Positions 13,001 to 22,744 of a DNA stretch of 64,000 nucleotides are shown piece by piece. Origin of the DNA: Strigamia acuminata (Eukaryota > Arthropoda > Chilopoda > Geophilomorpha > Linotaeniidae); the NCBI GenBank assembly GCA_949358305.1, contig OX442316.1, positions 12,834,001 through 12,898,000 on the forward strand. The letters are read 5' to 3'. The translations under genes and the position numbers were made by a program. Positions within the stretch are counted from its first letter, which is position 1, and each line of letters starts with the position of its first letter. The notes beneath the pieces were generated by a model. The model saw nothing but the letters and a program-made list of their open reading frames with translations, did no database searches and was not told the origin of the DNA.

Positions 13001-13124
13001 ACCTCCCGAGAGTTCGCCGCTGTATCAGCCGCCGCCGCCTGTCACTGCCGATCGGGATAATCGTATGCATTGGCCCAAACATGCACTCACTTATCGCATG
13101 CCACCTCCTTATGTGCCTCCGTAA
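4044..13124 (+). CDS. DAG1: Dystroglycan, C-terminal portion (two transposon-broken exons and a frameshifted tail)
   Basis: Dystroglycan is a cell-surface laminin receptor that links matrix to dystrophin. Coding pieces are 4044-4136, 4378-4513 joined to 10553-10645 (one exon split by a retrotransposon), and 10711-13124. They encode the end of the first cadherin-like domain (SILEGVPLEDDVGQNYISV), the GPGNAK/VGWH region, a mucin-like stretch, a second cadherin-like domain (YFEFHIPEDTFYD) and a SEA-like region. A truncated repeat of that module follows, with a GGSVIFTW cleavage-type site. Then come a transmembrane helix (about 12655-12735), the basic RKKRKGK stop, and the FVKRGAPVIF and PPLPPPEYP motifs. 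The dystrophin-binding tail MPPPYVPP-stop (13098-13124) lies in another frame, so about 1 nt is missing between roughly 12890 and 12965. The 5' exons are displaced to 33142-33378. Family identity is certain; whether this copy is functional is doubtful. Confidence 0.92.
4514..4637 (-). repeat. 3' LTR of the gypsy element
   Basis: This 124-bp direct repeat matches 10429-10552. On the plus strand its outer edge reads TGTAAGTTG, which contains a consensus splice donor. Near the inner end it has CCCTCTACAG, a splice-acceptor-like sequence. Confidence 0.93.
4804..8766 (-). CDS. Gag-Pol polyprotein of the gypsy-type retrotransposon
   Basis: One uninterrupted 1320-codon frame. Order: gag capsid-like region; CCHC-type zinc knuckles near residues 218-250; aspartic protease with DSGA near 322; reverse transcriptase about 450-650; RNase H with the TDHKPLE motif near 803; integrase with an HHCC zinc domain near 950-990 and a DD-E core near 1013, 1066 and 1103; and a proline/threonine-rich C-terminus. 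Domain order RT-RNase H-integrase defines the Ty3/gypsy class. The RT active-site motif reads SIDD where family members usually have Y-x-D-D, so polymerase activity may be lost. The first 16 codons (to Met at 8718) lie within the terminal repeat of an inserted Tc1-like element, so the native Gag start was probably Met at 8688 or further upstream. No env gene is present. Confidence 0.96.
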   Translation of the reverse strand: MKREKKYYKKTDYSILMARTLIQPDNMAAVWEEWLDSYEWYAVAAQTETQTATVQVGLMMSAIGPEARKIFKTFELTADEKKNLTLVKKKFTDKFAPTVNESFARYEFLTLRQAEGQSIDEFVTEAQTKMAKCGFQALADGMLRDIIVVGVRSETLRQRLLEEAGLTLEKAIQLARSSEAAEKQVKAMKNSGESKVDFVRANKKPGRSTKNSSDGFSKPCGRCGRTHEFGKCPAYDKACNKCKKKGHFASVCRASQAEGKEKWKKPKPKQGIDMVDTEEDESGEDLYSTLLIDRITVSHTDDDDDWFETVKLNNQVSINIKLDSGARCNVIPASVVRKLGVKVTESPTRRLRSYTGHHMKVVGAITLECALSRGKAPVEFQVVEEDVPALFGRKTCAQLKLIQRINALEPEVTDDEIMKNIFTGLGCAKDFVYDIDIDEQAPFKIFPPRTIPHVLQNRVKAELDDMVKKGVIEPVTEPTPAVSPLVVVQRGKKIRLCIDLTDVNQYVKRRHYPLRTFESVKPKLKKAKYFAKFDLRFGYWQSRVTKRTSNYLVVNTPWERYRFLRLPFGIKSAPEVFQAMMEAALKGIPDTEVSIDDIIAYAETLAELRKLVKQILRRLYKKGFRLNKDKCIFEATEIKFLGHILTQDGVKPDPEKVEAIDRIKSPTNKEELRRFLGMTVYLAEFLPHYSSMTEPIRTLLPKDVAWEWTNVQETAVMRIKAALKTSPVLAYYDVNKDVVLSVDASSHAVGAALFQDGRPICYATQALTPCQQRYPQIEKEAFAIRFGCRKFHDYVYGKRVVVETDHKPLEAIAKKPLDRVPPRLQRIFFELMPYSPIITYKKGTEIPVADTLSRDCQPAPVKEDPEDLQVHIVLPMTNSATDKLKAAVRDDAEFQALSQVVMEGWPETNDSVPAHIRKYWNFRDELSIYGGIVFKNSRPIIPEQLRAHYLKCIHMGHLGVQSAIRRAREAVFWLGMSADIEAYVKSCAVCESTQRANVKEPIMSKPVPQLPWQRVATDLFEIKGRQFIVATDSYSGFYEVSQLRDTTARGVIEKLKRWFACHGSPKIVESDGGPQFTSREFKNFASAWEFSQEISSPHFPRANGLAERAVQSAKTMIKRCEKDGTDIYAALLNWRNTPRSEELGSPAQRLFSRRTRSLLLDTTALLKPELRKDVSKNLEEERRKQKLYADKSAQVAEPLEPGMEVRVRTGHRQWEGATIKEKTKYPRSFEVEMKDGRVLRRNSSVIRKTQADLPANPIPVIRTSPAEATRTDQSQSGSVANTTTRTETAKDPVAKVVGQPVPGYVTRSGRVVKPKQITDM
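8706..10270. mobile_element. Tc1/mariner-like fold-back transposon nested in the retrotransposon leader
   Basis: This 1565-bp insertion is flanked by TA dinucleotides (8704-8705 and 10271-10272). Its outer ends are AGGTGCGCGCCATAAG and the complement. The inverted arms are very long (about 8706-9230 against 9738-10270). The roughly 500-bp centre shows decayed Tc1-type transposase similarity on the plus strand, including a FNLDGLDG-like stretch near 9490 and a FQLDNAHC-like stretch near 9720, interrupted by stops. It separates the retrotransposon 5' LTR and primer site from gag. Confidence 0.8.
10429..10552 (-). repeat. 5' LTR of the gypsy element
   Basis: The second copy of the 124-bp LTR. 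Its plus-strand right end reads CCCTCTACAG then GCACAACTCACA, directly followed by the TSD GTTAT. The reading frame from 10541 onward joins dystroglycan in frame without a stop. Confidence 0.93.
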
Positions 13125-14093
13125 TCGTTGACTGGGCCTTCTTTTCGCGTTTAGTGGCGAGGAGTTGCTTCGCCGCTATCAACATTGACTAATGTTTTAT
13201 TGAAAGTAAAGAAAGGGGGAATACAGTAATACAGTAATACGACACGAATGATTTGAGGTTTTAACACGTTGATACAGTCGATTGACTAACGGAAACTGTT
13301 GAAATTTACATTTCAACTTTTTTTTTCTTCCTTTTACTGATATTTTTTTTTAAATGCGTTTTTATTTAAGAAAAAAGGAAAGTTTGATAGTTTATTATAT
13401 AATAGATTGATTTTATGATTTATTTGCTTTGTATTCCAAGCGTGTTTTTACTAAATATTGAAATATTGAAAATAATATTTAATGATGAAATAATAGAATG
13501 TCATAACGATACGATTGTTTTATTTAATGTATTTTTGTTTTTTTTTAATTTTAATTTGATTTTGTATGTTTTAAATACGGTGCTCTTGAAAAGTTGAGTT
13601 GTTTTTCCGTTTTGTTTTAAATTAATGCCGAAAACATGTCAGCTTTAAATTAAAGATTTATTATGTGGCAAGTTTTTGTTTTGCCATCTGCTCAGTACTG
13701 CAAGTTACCTCGGGCGAATAGACATTTGAAATGTTTACACTCAATGGTTCGTATAATTATAGTTTCTGTAGTTGAAATATTGAACATGGTTTTGCACTGC
13801 AACAAATGCAAACTAGTAGGAGTAGTTCTAGTTTATTTTATAATTTATAATAAGTTACATCCACATATCACTACTTTCATGCAATGTATTTATTTGTTTG
13901 TAAGAATTTATTTAGCTTGATGTATAACCCCGTTTTGATTTGGATGAAGACTAAATCCAATTTTTAAGTAAAAGTTTACAATTTAGCATGAAATAAAGGT
14001 GGTTTTTCAAATTCTCTTTCTTCATTTTGACCCAAAATTAAACAAACTTTGACGTCAAACCAAATTAAAGTTGTTATTTATTTGCTGATAAAG
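13125..14093. other. Convergent 3' intergenic region
   Basis: This AT-rich spacer lies between the dystroglycan stop and the MON1 stop, which converge. An AATAAA at about 13993 could serve dystroglycan, and a TTTATT at about 14076 could serve MON1 on the other strand. I see no coding exon or structured repeat in it. Confidence 0.6.
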
Positions 14094-16242
14094 TTAGAAT
14101 ACGGAAGGAATGAGAATAAATAATTTTTCCTCTTCTTTCTTAATCCACCGCAACAGTTTATTAACTGCAGTGATAGCTACCAATTTGGTCACTAGTGGCT
14201 CGAAAGTGGTGTATAACTCAAAACCTGTTGTCACCTGCGGAAAAATGAGAATTAAAACATGAAATGAAACTATTATAATTTATTATTTACCCATCCTAGC
14301 ATCGTTTCTTTATCACCAACGTGAAATAACATTTTAAGAGGCCTCGACGCACTGTGTATGCGCTGGTGGAGGTAGAGATACAAGCCAAAAAGCCGTTCTT
14401 GTTCTTTCTGCGTCACGTAGGGAGTTTCGAGTTCCGGGCTCGTGTACTGAGCTGTGCTTTTTGACTTGTAAATGAAATGACGCAAATCTGCTATTCCGAC
14501 TTGCCCAATTTCGTATTTGTCGTTGTTCACAGATTCTGTAATTGCTTTAAGGATGTTGGTTTTCTTCAGTTTCTGCAAGAATGTGTGTAAATAAATCAAA
14601 TCTTTTGATAATTCCGTTGAGCAATTACCTCGACAATTTTTGTTTTTGATTCAGATAATTGGAAAAATGCATCCCTATCGACCGACAGCAACAAAAGGCA
14701 AACTTCACATTTGTCATCGATATAAGAAACATGACCGTGAAGAAAACCACTGAAATATTAAGAAAAACGGATTAGATGTAACAAACACAAGAAAAATAAA
14801 AAATGATTTTTACTTTGAGTCAAATTTTGGTAAACAAATAGGCATCCACGATTCGGCTGTTTTGAACGACTCTGAAGCATTAACTAAATTGAAAAGAACG
14901 TGTAGATCGGCTGGATGAATGAAATATTTTTTCATTCTGACTAAAGTTATCAATTGATTTTTCGCCACGAGAAAAGCGAACACCAAATCCTGTAAATAAT
15001 TATTTTACCGAAAATTAAATCATCTTCAATTTCGTGTTTTATAAACAAGATGCGTACTTTATTTTTACTGCAGCTCGATACTATAGTTTGACTAACAACT
15101 TCCCGAATATTGCTCTCCATTGGCAAACAACGCACGGCACCTAACAAAAAGCTCGGTTGGTGCGCCATAAGAAATAGCATATTATCTAGAAACTTTTCAA
15201 CTCCAGACAACAGTCGTCTTAAATCATAATTACGACGATTTTCAAATATGTGACAAGCAGAGAATTTGATTGTATAAATAAGTTAAATGCATCATTAATT
15301 GTGGAATTGATTCATGACCCTGAAGAAAAGAAAATTTATTATTTACTTCAACTGCCAAAAATAAAATTAATTGATTATTATACCTTAGAAACAGCTACGA
15401 GAATTATCGGTCCCCTCTGTAAGAAAACAAATTTATGTTTTCCCGAAATGATACTTCTTAATGTGTCATTATTATTTTGTATATGAGATATCAATGCTTG
15501 AATTACACCCATAAGCGTGACCAACTTGTCTTCTTTCCCGTGGTGTGAATAAATCGGTTTGCCAGCTTCACTTAAGATAAAAATATGCTTTTTCTTATGC
15601 CTCCATTCGCTACTTTGAATATATTCGTAATCATCGTCACTGTTTAACGTTTCGTTGCTCGGTTCGTCGCATTCGGGAAAATTAGACACCACGGACAAAT
15701 CACATAACTGCGATGCAGTTTCTTCTAACTGTGACGGAACATGAATGAGTTATGACTACATAAAAACAATAATTTAAATTAATTAATACTTTTGTTTCTT
15801 CGGAATGATCACCGTCGGCTGAACCGCTTTTCTCGAATTCTTTCGCAGTAGTGCTTCCAGTTGATTGACGTCTTTCACTGTTTTGAGGAGTTTGTTCGGA
15901 TTCCAGTTCTTCCTGAATTTCATCGTAAGAATTTGTTGTCACCAACATACAGTAGGTGCATTCAATAAGTCTAAAACGTATGCAAAACTCGTTTCGTGTT
16001 TGCACGTGACGTACAAACACGAAACGCGTTTTGCATACGTTTTAAACTTTATGAATGCACCTACTGTGTACTTTTACCGGGTTCAAAATCTTGCGGCACA
16101 TCGCCCTCCACTGCAACAGTCTCCGAAACATCACCTAGAATAAGAAGAACACAAAATTAAGATGTCTAATCTGTAAAAATATGCCTTTCTGTGATTTACC
16201 CATTGAGTCACTGCTTTCTTCGCTGGTTATCATATCATACAT
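14094..16242 (-). CDS. MON1: Vacuolar fusion protein MON1 (with apparent lesions)
   Basis: MON1 pairs with CCZ1 as the guanine-exchange factor that activates Rab7 on late endosomes. Exons on the minus strand: 16242-16200 (start ATG), 16134-16078, about 15945-15790, 15728-15384, about 15311-15063, 14989-14814, 14749-14629, 14572-14291 and 14234-14094 (stop). Diagnostic stretches are HKKKHIFILSEAGKPIYSHH, KFVFLQRGPIILVAVS, NYDLRRLLSG, VGIADLRHFIYKSKS and LLRWIKKEEEKLFIL, which cover the family's three longin-like domains. Two oddities: a 119-bp palindrome at 15949-16067 interrupts the acidic N-terminal region where no in-phase acceptor is visible. Near 15240-15262 the frame breaks between YNQILCLSHI and ENRRNYDLRR, with about six family residues missing. 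Identity is certain; integrity is doubtful. Confidence 0.92.
15949..16067. repeat. 119-bp near-perfect palindrome (fold-back MITE) within MON1
   Basis: The sequence opens ACAGTAGGTGCATTCA and closes with its complement. The two arms match almost throughout and meet at a central gtgacgtac. It would form a long hairpin. I could not find a convincing target-site duplication, so the superfamily is unknown. It sits where MON1 coding sequence would otherwise be continuous. Confidence 0.75.
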
Positions 16243-16499
16243 GCCCACTGTCCATCGTTACTCGGTGTCAGTGAAATTTGAAGATCATCGCAAGAGATCT
16301 CTCAGCTGGTGTCAGTATAGATTAAGTATTCTACACAAGTGGGCGCTGACCGGCGCTGTCGGTAAAATAATCAAGGGATTAAATATGACTTGTTTTATTT
16401 ATTTAATTTTTGATATTAATCTGGCTTCATTAAAAATAAATAACTAATGGAAATTGAGGTTCGTAATAATAAATCAAGGAAACAATATCCTAACCTAGC

Positions 16500-17000
16500 C
16501 TCGGAGTAGGTCACGCACATGCGCAGTAAGAATCAGATTGCATTGTGGGAAGAATTAGAGTACAATGTGTTCTGACGCGATGGCTACGACAGCAGCAACC
16601 ATTGGCCTGTATATTTAGAATGAATCTTCAGCCATCCAATCGTTTCGAGGTGGGAATTTGAGTTTGTTTATCTTAAATTATTTTTAAGATTGTAAATGTT
16701 TCAGAATCGTCGAAAAACAGCAGAATAATTTAACGAATTTTGGCATATTTCGTTTTTTTTTTTTGTACAGAAGGCCGACCACGCTGAAATCTAATCGCCA
16801 TTATTAACAACTCAATTCGGAGCCATCCACGCCGCCTTGATGAGAAATAAGATTTTCTGAGCTTCAAATTATGTATTGGTAAGTACATTTTTACAATTTA
16901 ACAATATTCTAGGAAATAATTTAATGAATTTCAGTATTTTTAATTTTTTTTACGAAACTTGCTGAAATTGAACGAGTCACATATACTTGGGTGAATAAAT
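16500..17000 (-). repeat. Interspersed repeat copy upstream of GTF3C2
   Basis: This is a reverse-orientation copy of the family seen at 1080-3005. It shares blocks such as cacatgcgcagtaagaatcagattgcattgtggg, split here by small differences, and the gtattggtaagtacattttt motif. It occupies the region where a 5' exon of GTF3C2 would be expected, so a start codon there could not be fixed. Confidence 0.65.
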
Positions 17001-17076
17001 TTTGCCTCAAATTTCTTGTTTGTAATTAATTTTTAATACTATTTTATTTTACATTAATTTTTTTATTTTGATTTAG

Positions 17077-20000
17077 CCTATATATAAAATTGAATGCGGA
17101 GTCTGCAAACAAAAATTTAATACTCAGCCGCAATTTAATAATCATGCGATGATCACGCACAATGGATTGGTAGGATAACATCGCTTATTTTTAAAGTGTC
17201 GCGTTTAATTTGCGTACGATTTCAGGCTCGAAAAAATGGTGTGGATCAAGCATTTAGCGAAGAGGAGAAAATTCAAGCGTTAAAGAAAACACTGCACGTG
17301 TTGAAGAGACTTCATTGTTTGAGGGAAGGCTGTGGGAAGACTTTTATTTCTTTAGGTGGCTACCAATATCATTTAACAATCTGTGGCCAGGAGGTAACGA
17401 TTTGTTTTAATTATTACATTAAATATTCAATTTTATCAATTTTTTGTTTCAGAGTGTTTCGATCGAATGCAAAGTTTGCGGTAAGAAACTGAAGGAAGCT
17501 AGCGTGAGGACTCACATGAAGACATCGCATCCACCCACTCCGCCGCCGCGGCCACCACCGAAGCAAGAGGCGGATGACGGCACCCAAATAAGATCTGCTG
17601 CTAAAAGGCATAAAAATTTTATTTTTTTTAAAAAAAATAATGAAATATTAAGATTATTTTTTTTATAGGGCTAGAGAAAAAGTTAGTGAAATCGCTAGAA
17701 AATTGTTTAGGGATGACCGGAGCAATGCGGTTGCGAAAAGTGAGTCCAGCGAATCTGAGGACAGTAATTACGAACTTCCAGATTCATATGTACGTATTTG
17801 GATTTTTGTTATTTTGTTAAATTTATTTTATATTGGATTTTTTGATTTTTACAGAAAATGTACACGAAACCTGGTTTACGCATCACGACCCAGAATTATT
17901 CCGATTGGAAAAAACAGCTTGAGAGTAATGGAAAAGCAACTTGTAATAATACCGTAAGACTATGCAGGATTTTTGTTGAGATTTTGGGTAATTAATTTGA
18001 AAAATTCTTTTATAGGAGTGTTTTGAGGAGTTCACTGCGCTGAAGGATATGAAAAGGCATTTTGTTTTCTGCAAGTTTTCTACTTTATCACTCTGCTACG
18101 TATGCAACATATGTAAAAAGAAATGCAGAAGGGAGATTCAAATGCAAGCCCATGTGGATAAAATGGTATTTTTAAGCATTTAAAGTTACAATTTGGTGGT
18201 GATATAATTTTTTTTGTATTTTTAGCATTCCTTTGGCGGTATTGGCGAATCAGATTCTGAAAATGAAGACGGCTCATCAAGTACGGTTTAAATTTAATTT
18301 GAATTGAATTATTTTTTAATTTGTAACATATTTTTAGATCAGGGTCAATCTGGTTACGGGAAATTCAACATGTCAGCATTTCGGGTCGGTCACGATTTTG
18401 AACCATTATCGCAAGCTGCAGACTGGACATACGATTAGTAATTATTGACACTAAAATGATGTTTGTTAAAATTAATTATTTGTAATTTGTTTTTGTTTTA
18501 GTTACAAAAGAAATTATGAAACTTCCTTATTTTATCAATGGCTTCCAGATGTTAGTAATTGGGAAAGGCTTTCCGAGTTGTGAGTCAAATAATTTTGAAA
18601 AATTGAAAAAATTTGAAATTATTTTGAACTTTTATTTGCAGGGATTGCCAACAGTACCTGCCAGAAGAAACTACTTCAATATCTTTTCAAGTTGTAGATG
18701 TAGTTAAAAAAGAAAAACCAGTTTCTACTTGGACTAAATTAGATCGATTTACATGCAAACAACAATCTGGTATTATAAACTATTTTTTTTTCCTTCTATT
18801 TTCTAAACTATTGTTCTAAATAATTAATTTGATTAATTTGTTAGATTCTGCTCAAATCAATCGTAGTACCTTATTTATGGGAGGTCCAGTTTGGGCAATG
18901 GCATGGTGCCCAACACCCGCAAACAAAGTATGCGACCAATACTTGACTTTGTCTAGTCACCGAGCCATGGAAGACAGAGCTCCGGTTTCTTCAACTCTTA
19001 ACAAACCAGGTCTTATTCAGATTTGGCAAGTCGGAGATACACGATCAAAGTATGTTTTTGATAAATTTTAAAGCGAAATTTGTTTATTAATGTTCTTTTA
19101 TTGCAGTTCTTCGTTGGAATCGAAATTTGTTTTGGGTATTGCTCACGATTTTGGTGACGTGTGGAAATTAGAATGGTGTCCAAGCGGTTGCTGGAATGAT
19201 GAAAATGTGAGAATTGTAGCAAAAGATCAAAATATTAATGTTTAGATTATAAATTTTTACTGTTTTTTATTTTTCTAGAATAACAATAAAACGTTGCCAC
19301 GTTTAGGGCTGTTAGCAGCTGCGTGCTCGGATGGAAAAATTTACATTTTTAGGTAATTCTAAGTTTAATATTCACGAGATTGAATTCAAATTATTTTTTT
19401 AACCCATATTTAGCGTACCTTTTCCCGATTCGCTTTCCAAAGCACCTGGTTTACCCATTTGCCGAGTCAAACCGACCATTATTTTGCAAACTGAACCCGT
19501 GCTGCTGCAGGGTAGCGTTAATTTAAAAATTGATGGCCAATGTTTAACTATGTCGTGGGAAAGACATAAAGGACATGCAAGAATTGCTGGCGGATTTACA
19601 AATGGTCTGTATTGTATTGTTTGTTTTTAATTAAAAGTTTACTTATTTTTAATTTTTTAATTTTTTTTTAATTTCAGGATACGTTGCACTTTGGAATATT
19701 TTTGCAGAGTCGCCTTTACTTCATAAACAGTCGTCACCTGAATCTTCCAATTCGGAAATAATTTATAGTCCTTATAAAATTTTTAGAGCACATACTGATT
19801 GCGTTAAAGGTAAGTTTTACTCGTGTTGCGTGATTTATGTGTACAATGCTTAAATATCATCTAAAATTCTGCAGATGTTGTGTGGGCTCCGTTCAGTAAT
19901 GGAAAGTATATAGCCACAGTTGGTTGGGATCGTCAGGTTCATGTTTGGTCAACCGAAGACATAAATTTACCCATTAATTCACAAAAACTCGGTAAATTAC

Positions 20001-21077
20001 TCAGTGTAGCTTGGTCGCCTTATTGGTGCGGCGTGTTTGTAACGCAGGAGGAATGCTATAAGTAGGAAATTGACTAAAATAACATTTAAAGATTAAAAAT
20101 TTAACCAAATATTCATTTTGTTTTAGTTTATGGCGAACGAATCTAAGGTTTGTGGATACGGGCTATTTCGGTAATGGCTCGCGATGTTTAGCTCCATTTG
20201 GGTAATTTTATCATTATTTGTTAAATTATTATTGAAATTTATGTTTACATTTTTTCTTTGTAGCAAGTGTCCGTTAATGATTGGCTAAATTGTACGGCTA
20301 CTTGCGATTCGAATGGTGAAGTTGTGGGCACAGTTTTGACCCAACTTCTACACGGCGTTGGTAATTTGAAAAGGATATCAAGAAAACGATTCGTACGTAA
20401 AATATTTCTAGTTAATATTTATTTAAATTTAATTGTCTTAAAGTTTTATCGATTTTTTTTTCGTTTTTATTCATTTTGTCATGTTTTTGCGCATTCTTAT
20501 ACTGTTTGAACCCGATGCAGCACGATTTTACACGGTTTGAACCCGATTTTAGACGTTTTTACATTATTTATCCGATGTTTACATGAGTTCATACTGTCTT
20601 TACAATATGTTGTTAAAAAAATTTCGGCAAAGTTTTGAAATACCTTTAACAATACATTATCAATTTATTTTAAAGTAAACCTTCGAAAAAAAGTGAAACA
20701 TCGTACATTTACTAATTTGTGATGCAGCGAAGCATCTATTGTAAACTGACAGCTGCCATCTGTCAACGTAAAAAGTTTAAAAACGTGTGTTATTGAGGTT
20801 AAACAGTTGTAAAAACACGAAAAAAAAATTAAAAAATTGATTTTTTGAAAACGTTTATTCACCTACAAGTAAAACTTCCAGCCCGATTAGAATTGCAAAA
20901 ACAATTTGCAATTTTACATGAATAATGGGGGAGAAAAGGAAAAATAAGAAAAATATTAATAAAAATTTATATTTTTCTTTGAAAATTTATTATTTTAAAT
21001 ATTTTTATGTAAATTATGTATTTAATTTGCTTTCCTCTTTATTTCAGTTTAAATATCCAATTATACAGCCGCAATAA
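17077..21077 (+). CDS. GTF3C2: General transcription factor 3C polypeptide 2 (TFIIIC beta-type WD-repeat subunit)
   Basis: GTF3C2 is a subunit of TFIIIC, which binds B-box promoters of tRNA genes for RNA polymerase III. Exons: 17077-17169, 17226-17393, 17453-17607, 17669-17789, 17855-17953, 18016-18165, 18226-18280, 18338-18437, 18502-18579, 18642-18769, 18845-19049, 19107-19206, 19279-19352, 19414-19604, 19678-19809, 19875-20061, 20127-20201 and 20264-20392, with a probable terminal exon at 21048-21077. The N-terminus has C2H2-like fingers (CGVCKQKF..., CKVCGKKL...). The C-terminal half is a WD-type propeller (MGGPVWAMAWCP, GDVWKLEWCPSG, LAAACSDGKIYIF, VGWDRQVHVWS). The exon ending 17607 uses a GC donor. 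Phase is consistent at every junction except 20201/20264, where one nucleotide appears to be missing before VSVNDWLNC. The 5' end is not resolved. Confidence 0.85.
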
Positions 21078-22490
21078 TGACACCACAATTGGCCTTCGTC
21101 GACATCATGTTCGAGTTCGACGAGGAAATTCACAAACATACACTTGTGTAAGTAAATCTTAAAAAATTCATTATTTACAACTTAATCACTTTATAAAACG
21201 AGGTAAATTCCGTCTCAAATTCAATACGAATTAAGACATGCTGGTTGAATATTACAATTTTAAAAGAGATTTATTTGTTCTACAAGCTTATTGTAAAGAT
21301 TTGAGGCACCCCTTCTTTATGTAGTGATCCTGCACAGCGATACTTGCTTGGAAGGACTGTAGAAAGATTTAAAAACGTGTGTTATTGAGGTTTTTAGGAA
21401 ATAATTTAATGAATTTCGGTATTTTTAATTTTTACGAAACTTGCTGAATTCGGACGAGTCTGTTCATGAGCACATATACTTGGGTGAATAAATTTTGCCT
21501 CAAATTAAATGTGAATTAAGATATTACTTATGAATAATAAATTTTCAAAAGAAATTTATTTTTTCCAACTGGTTTAACGTGGTGTCCTTCCGTTTTTAAT
21601 ACGTCTTAAAGTTTTATCGATTTTTTTTTCGTTTTTATTCATTTTGTCATGTTTTTGCGCATTCTTATACTGTTTGAACCCGATGTAGCACGATTTTACA
21701 CGGTTTGAACCCGATTTTAGACATTTTTACATTATTTATCCGATGTTTACATGAGTACATACTGTCTTTACAATATGTTGTTAAAAAAAATTCTGTAAAG
21801 TTTTGAATTACCTTTAACAATAAATTATCAATTTATTTTAAAGTAAACCTTCGAAAAAAAGTGAAACATCGTACATTTACTAATTTGTGATGCAGCGAAG
21901 CATCTATTGTAAACTGACAGCTGCTATCTGTCAACGTAAAAAGTTTAAAAACGTGTGTTATTGAGGTTAAACAGTTGTAAAAACACGAAAAAATTAAAAA
22001 ATTGATTTTTTTGAGAACTTTTATTCACCTACAAGTAAAACTTCCAGCTCGATTAGAATTGCAAGAACAAGTTGGAATTTTACATGAATAATGGGGGAGA
22101 AAAGGAAAAATAAGAAAAATATTAATAAAAATATATATTTTTGTTTGAAAATTTATTATTTTAAATATTTTTGTGTAAATTATGTATTTAATTTGCTTTC
22201 CTCTTTATTTCAGATTAAATATCCAATTATACAGCCGCCGTAATGACACCACAATTGGCCTTCGTCGACATCATGTTCGAGTTCGACAGGAAATGCACAA
22301 ACATACACTTGTGTAAGTAAATCTTAAAAAATTCATTATTTACAACTTATGGTAATCACTTTATAAATCGAGGTAAATTCCGTCTCAAATTCAATACGAA
22401 TTAAGATATGCTGGTTGAATATTAAAATTTTAAAAGAGATTTATTTTTTCTACAAGCTGATTGTAAAGATTTGAGGCGCCCTTTCTTTAG
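20435..22490. repeat. Tandem duplication, about 1.17-kb period, including the last GTF3C2 exon
   Basis: Sequence 20435-21330 recurs at 21603-22490 at an offset of about 1168, with scattered substitutions. Both copies include the segment following the splice acceptor at 21047 or 22213. A third, more diverged copy of the first part lies at about 23590-24150. The duplication carries an alternative terminal exon for GTF3C2 (second copy from 22214), which also reaches a stop codon almost at once. Confidence 0.85.
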
Positions 22491-22744
22491 AGTGGGGGGG
22501 GGGGGCAAAACTAAGTTAACAAACGCATCATGTTGATTCTAACGGCTGTATCTTGGGGAGGCAAAAGTAAGTTAACAAACTCTGTTAACCATCAAAAAAC
22601 CTTACAACAATGTCTGTTAAAGCTTTGTTGGCCATCCTTTAGCTTGTAGTATTGCTTTTAATCATTCAGCCATACTTTCAAGCAATTTCAGTAGCATTGA
22701 CGGAGATATTTTACACCAAATATCAAGAAATGTTAATTTCAACC

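Noticed and set aside
21048-21150. Longer GTF3C2 ending through the frame LNIQLYSRNNDTTIGLRR
   Set aside because: The preceding exon ends in phase 0, which selects the frame ending YPIIQPQ-stop. The longer frame would need a different phase.
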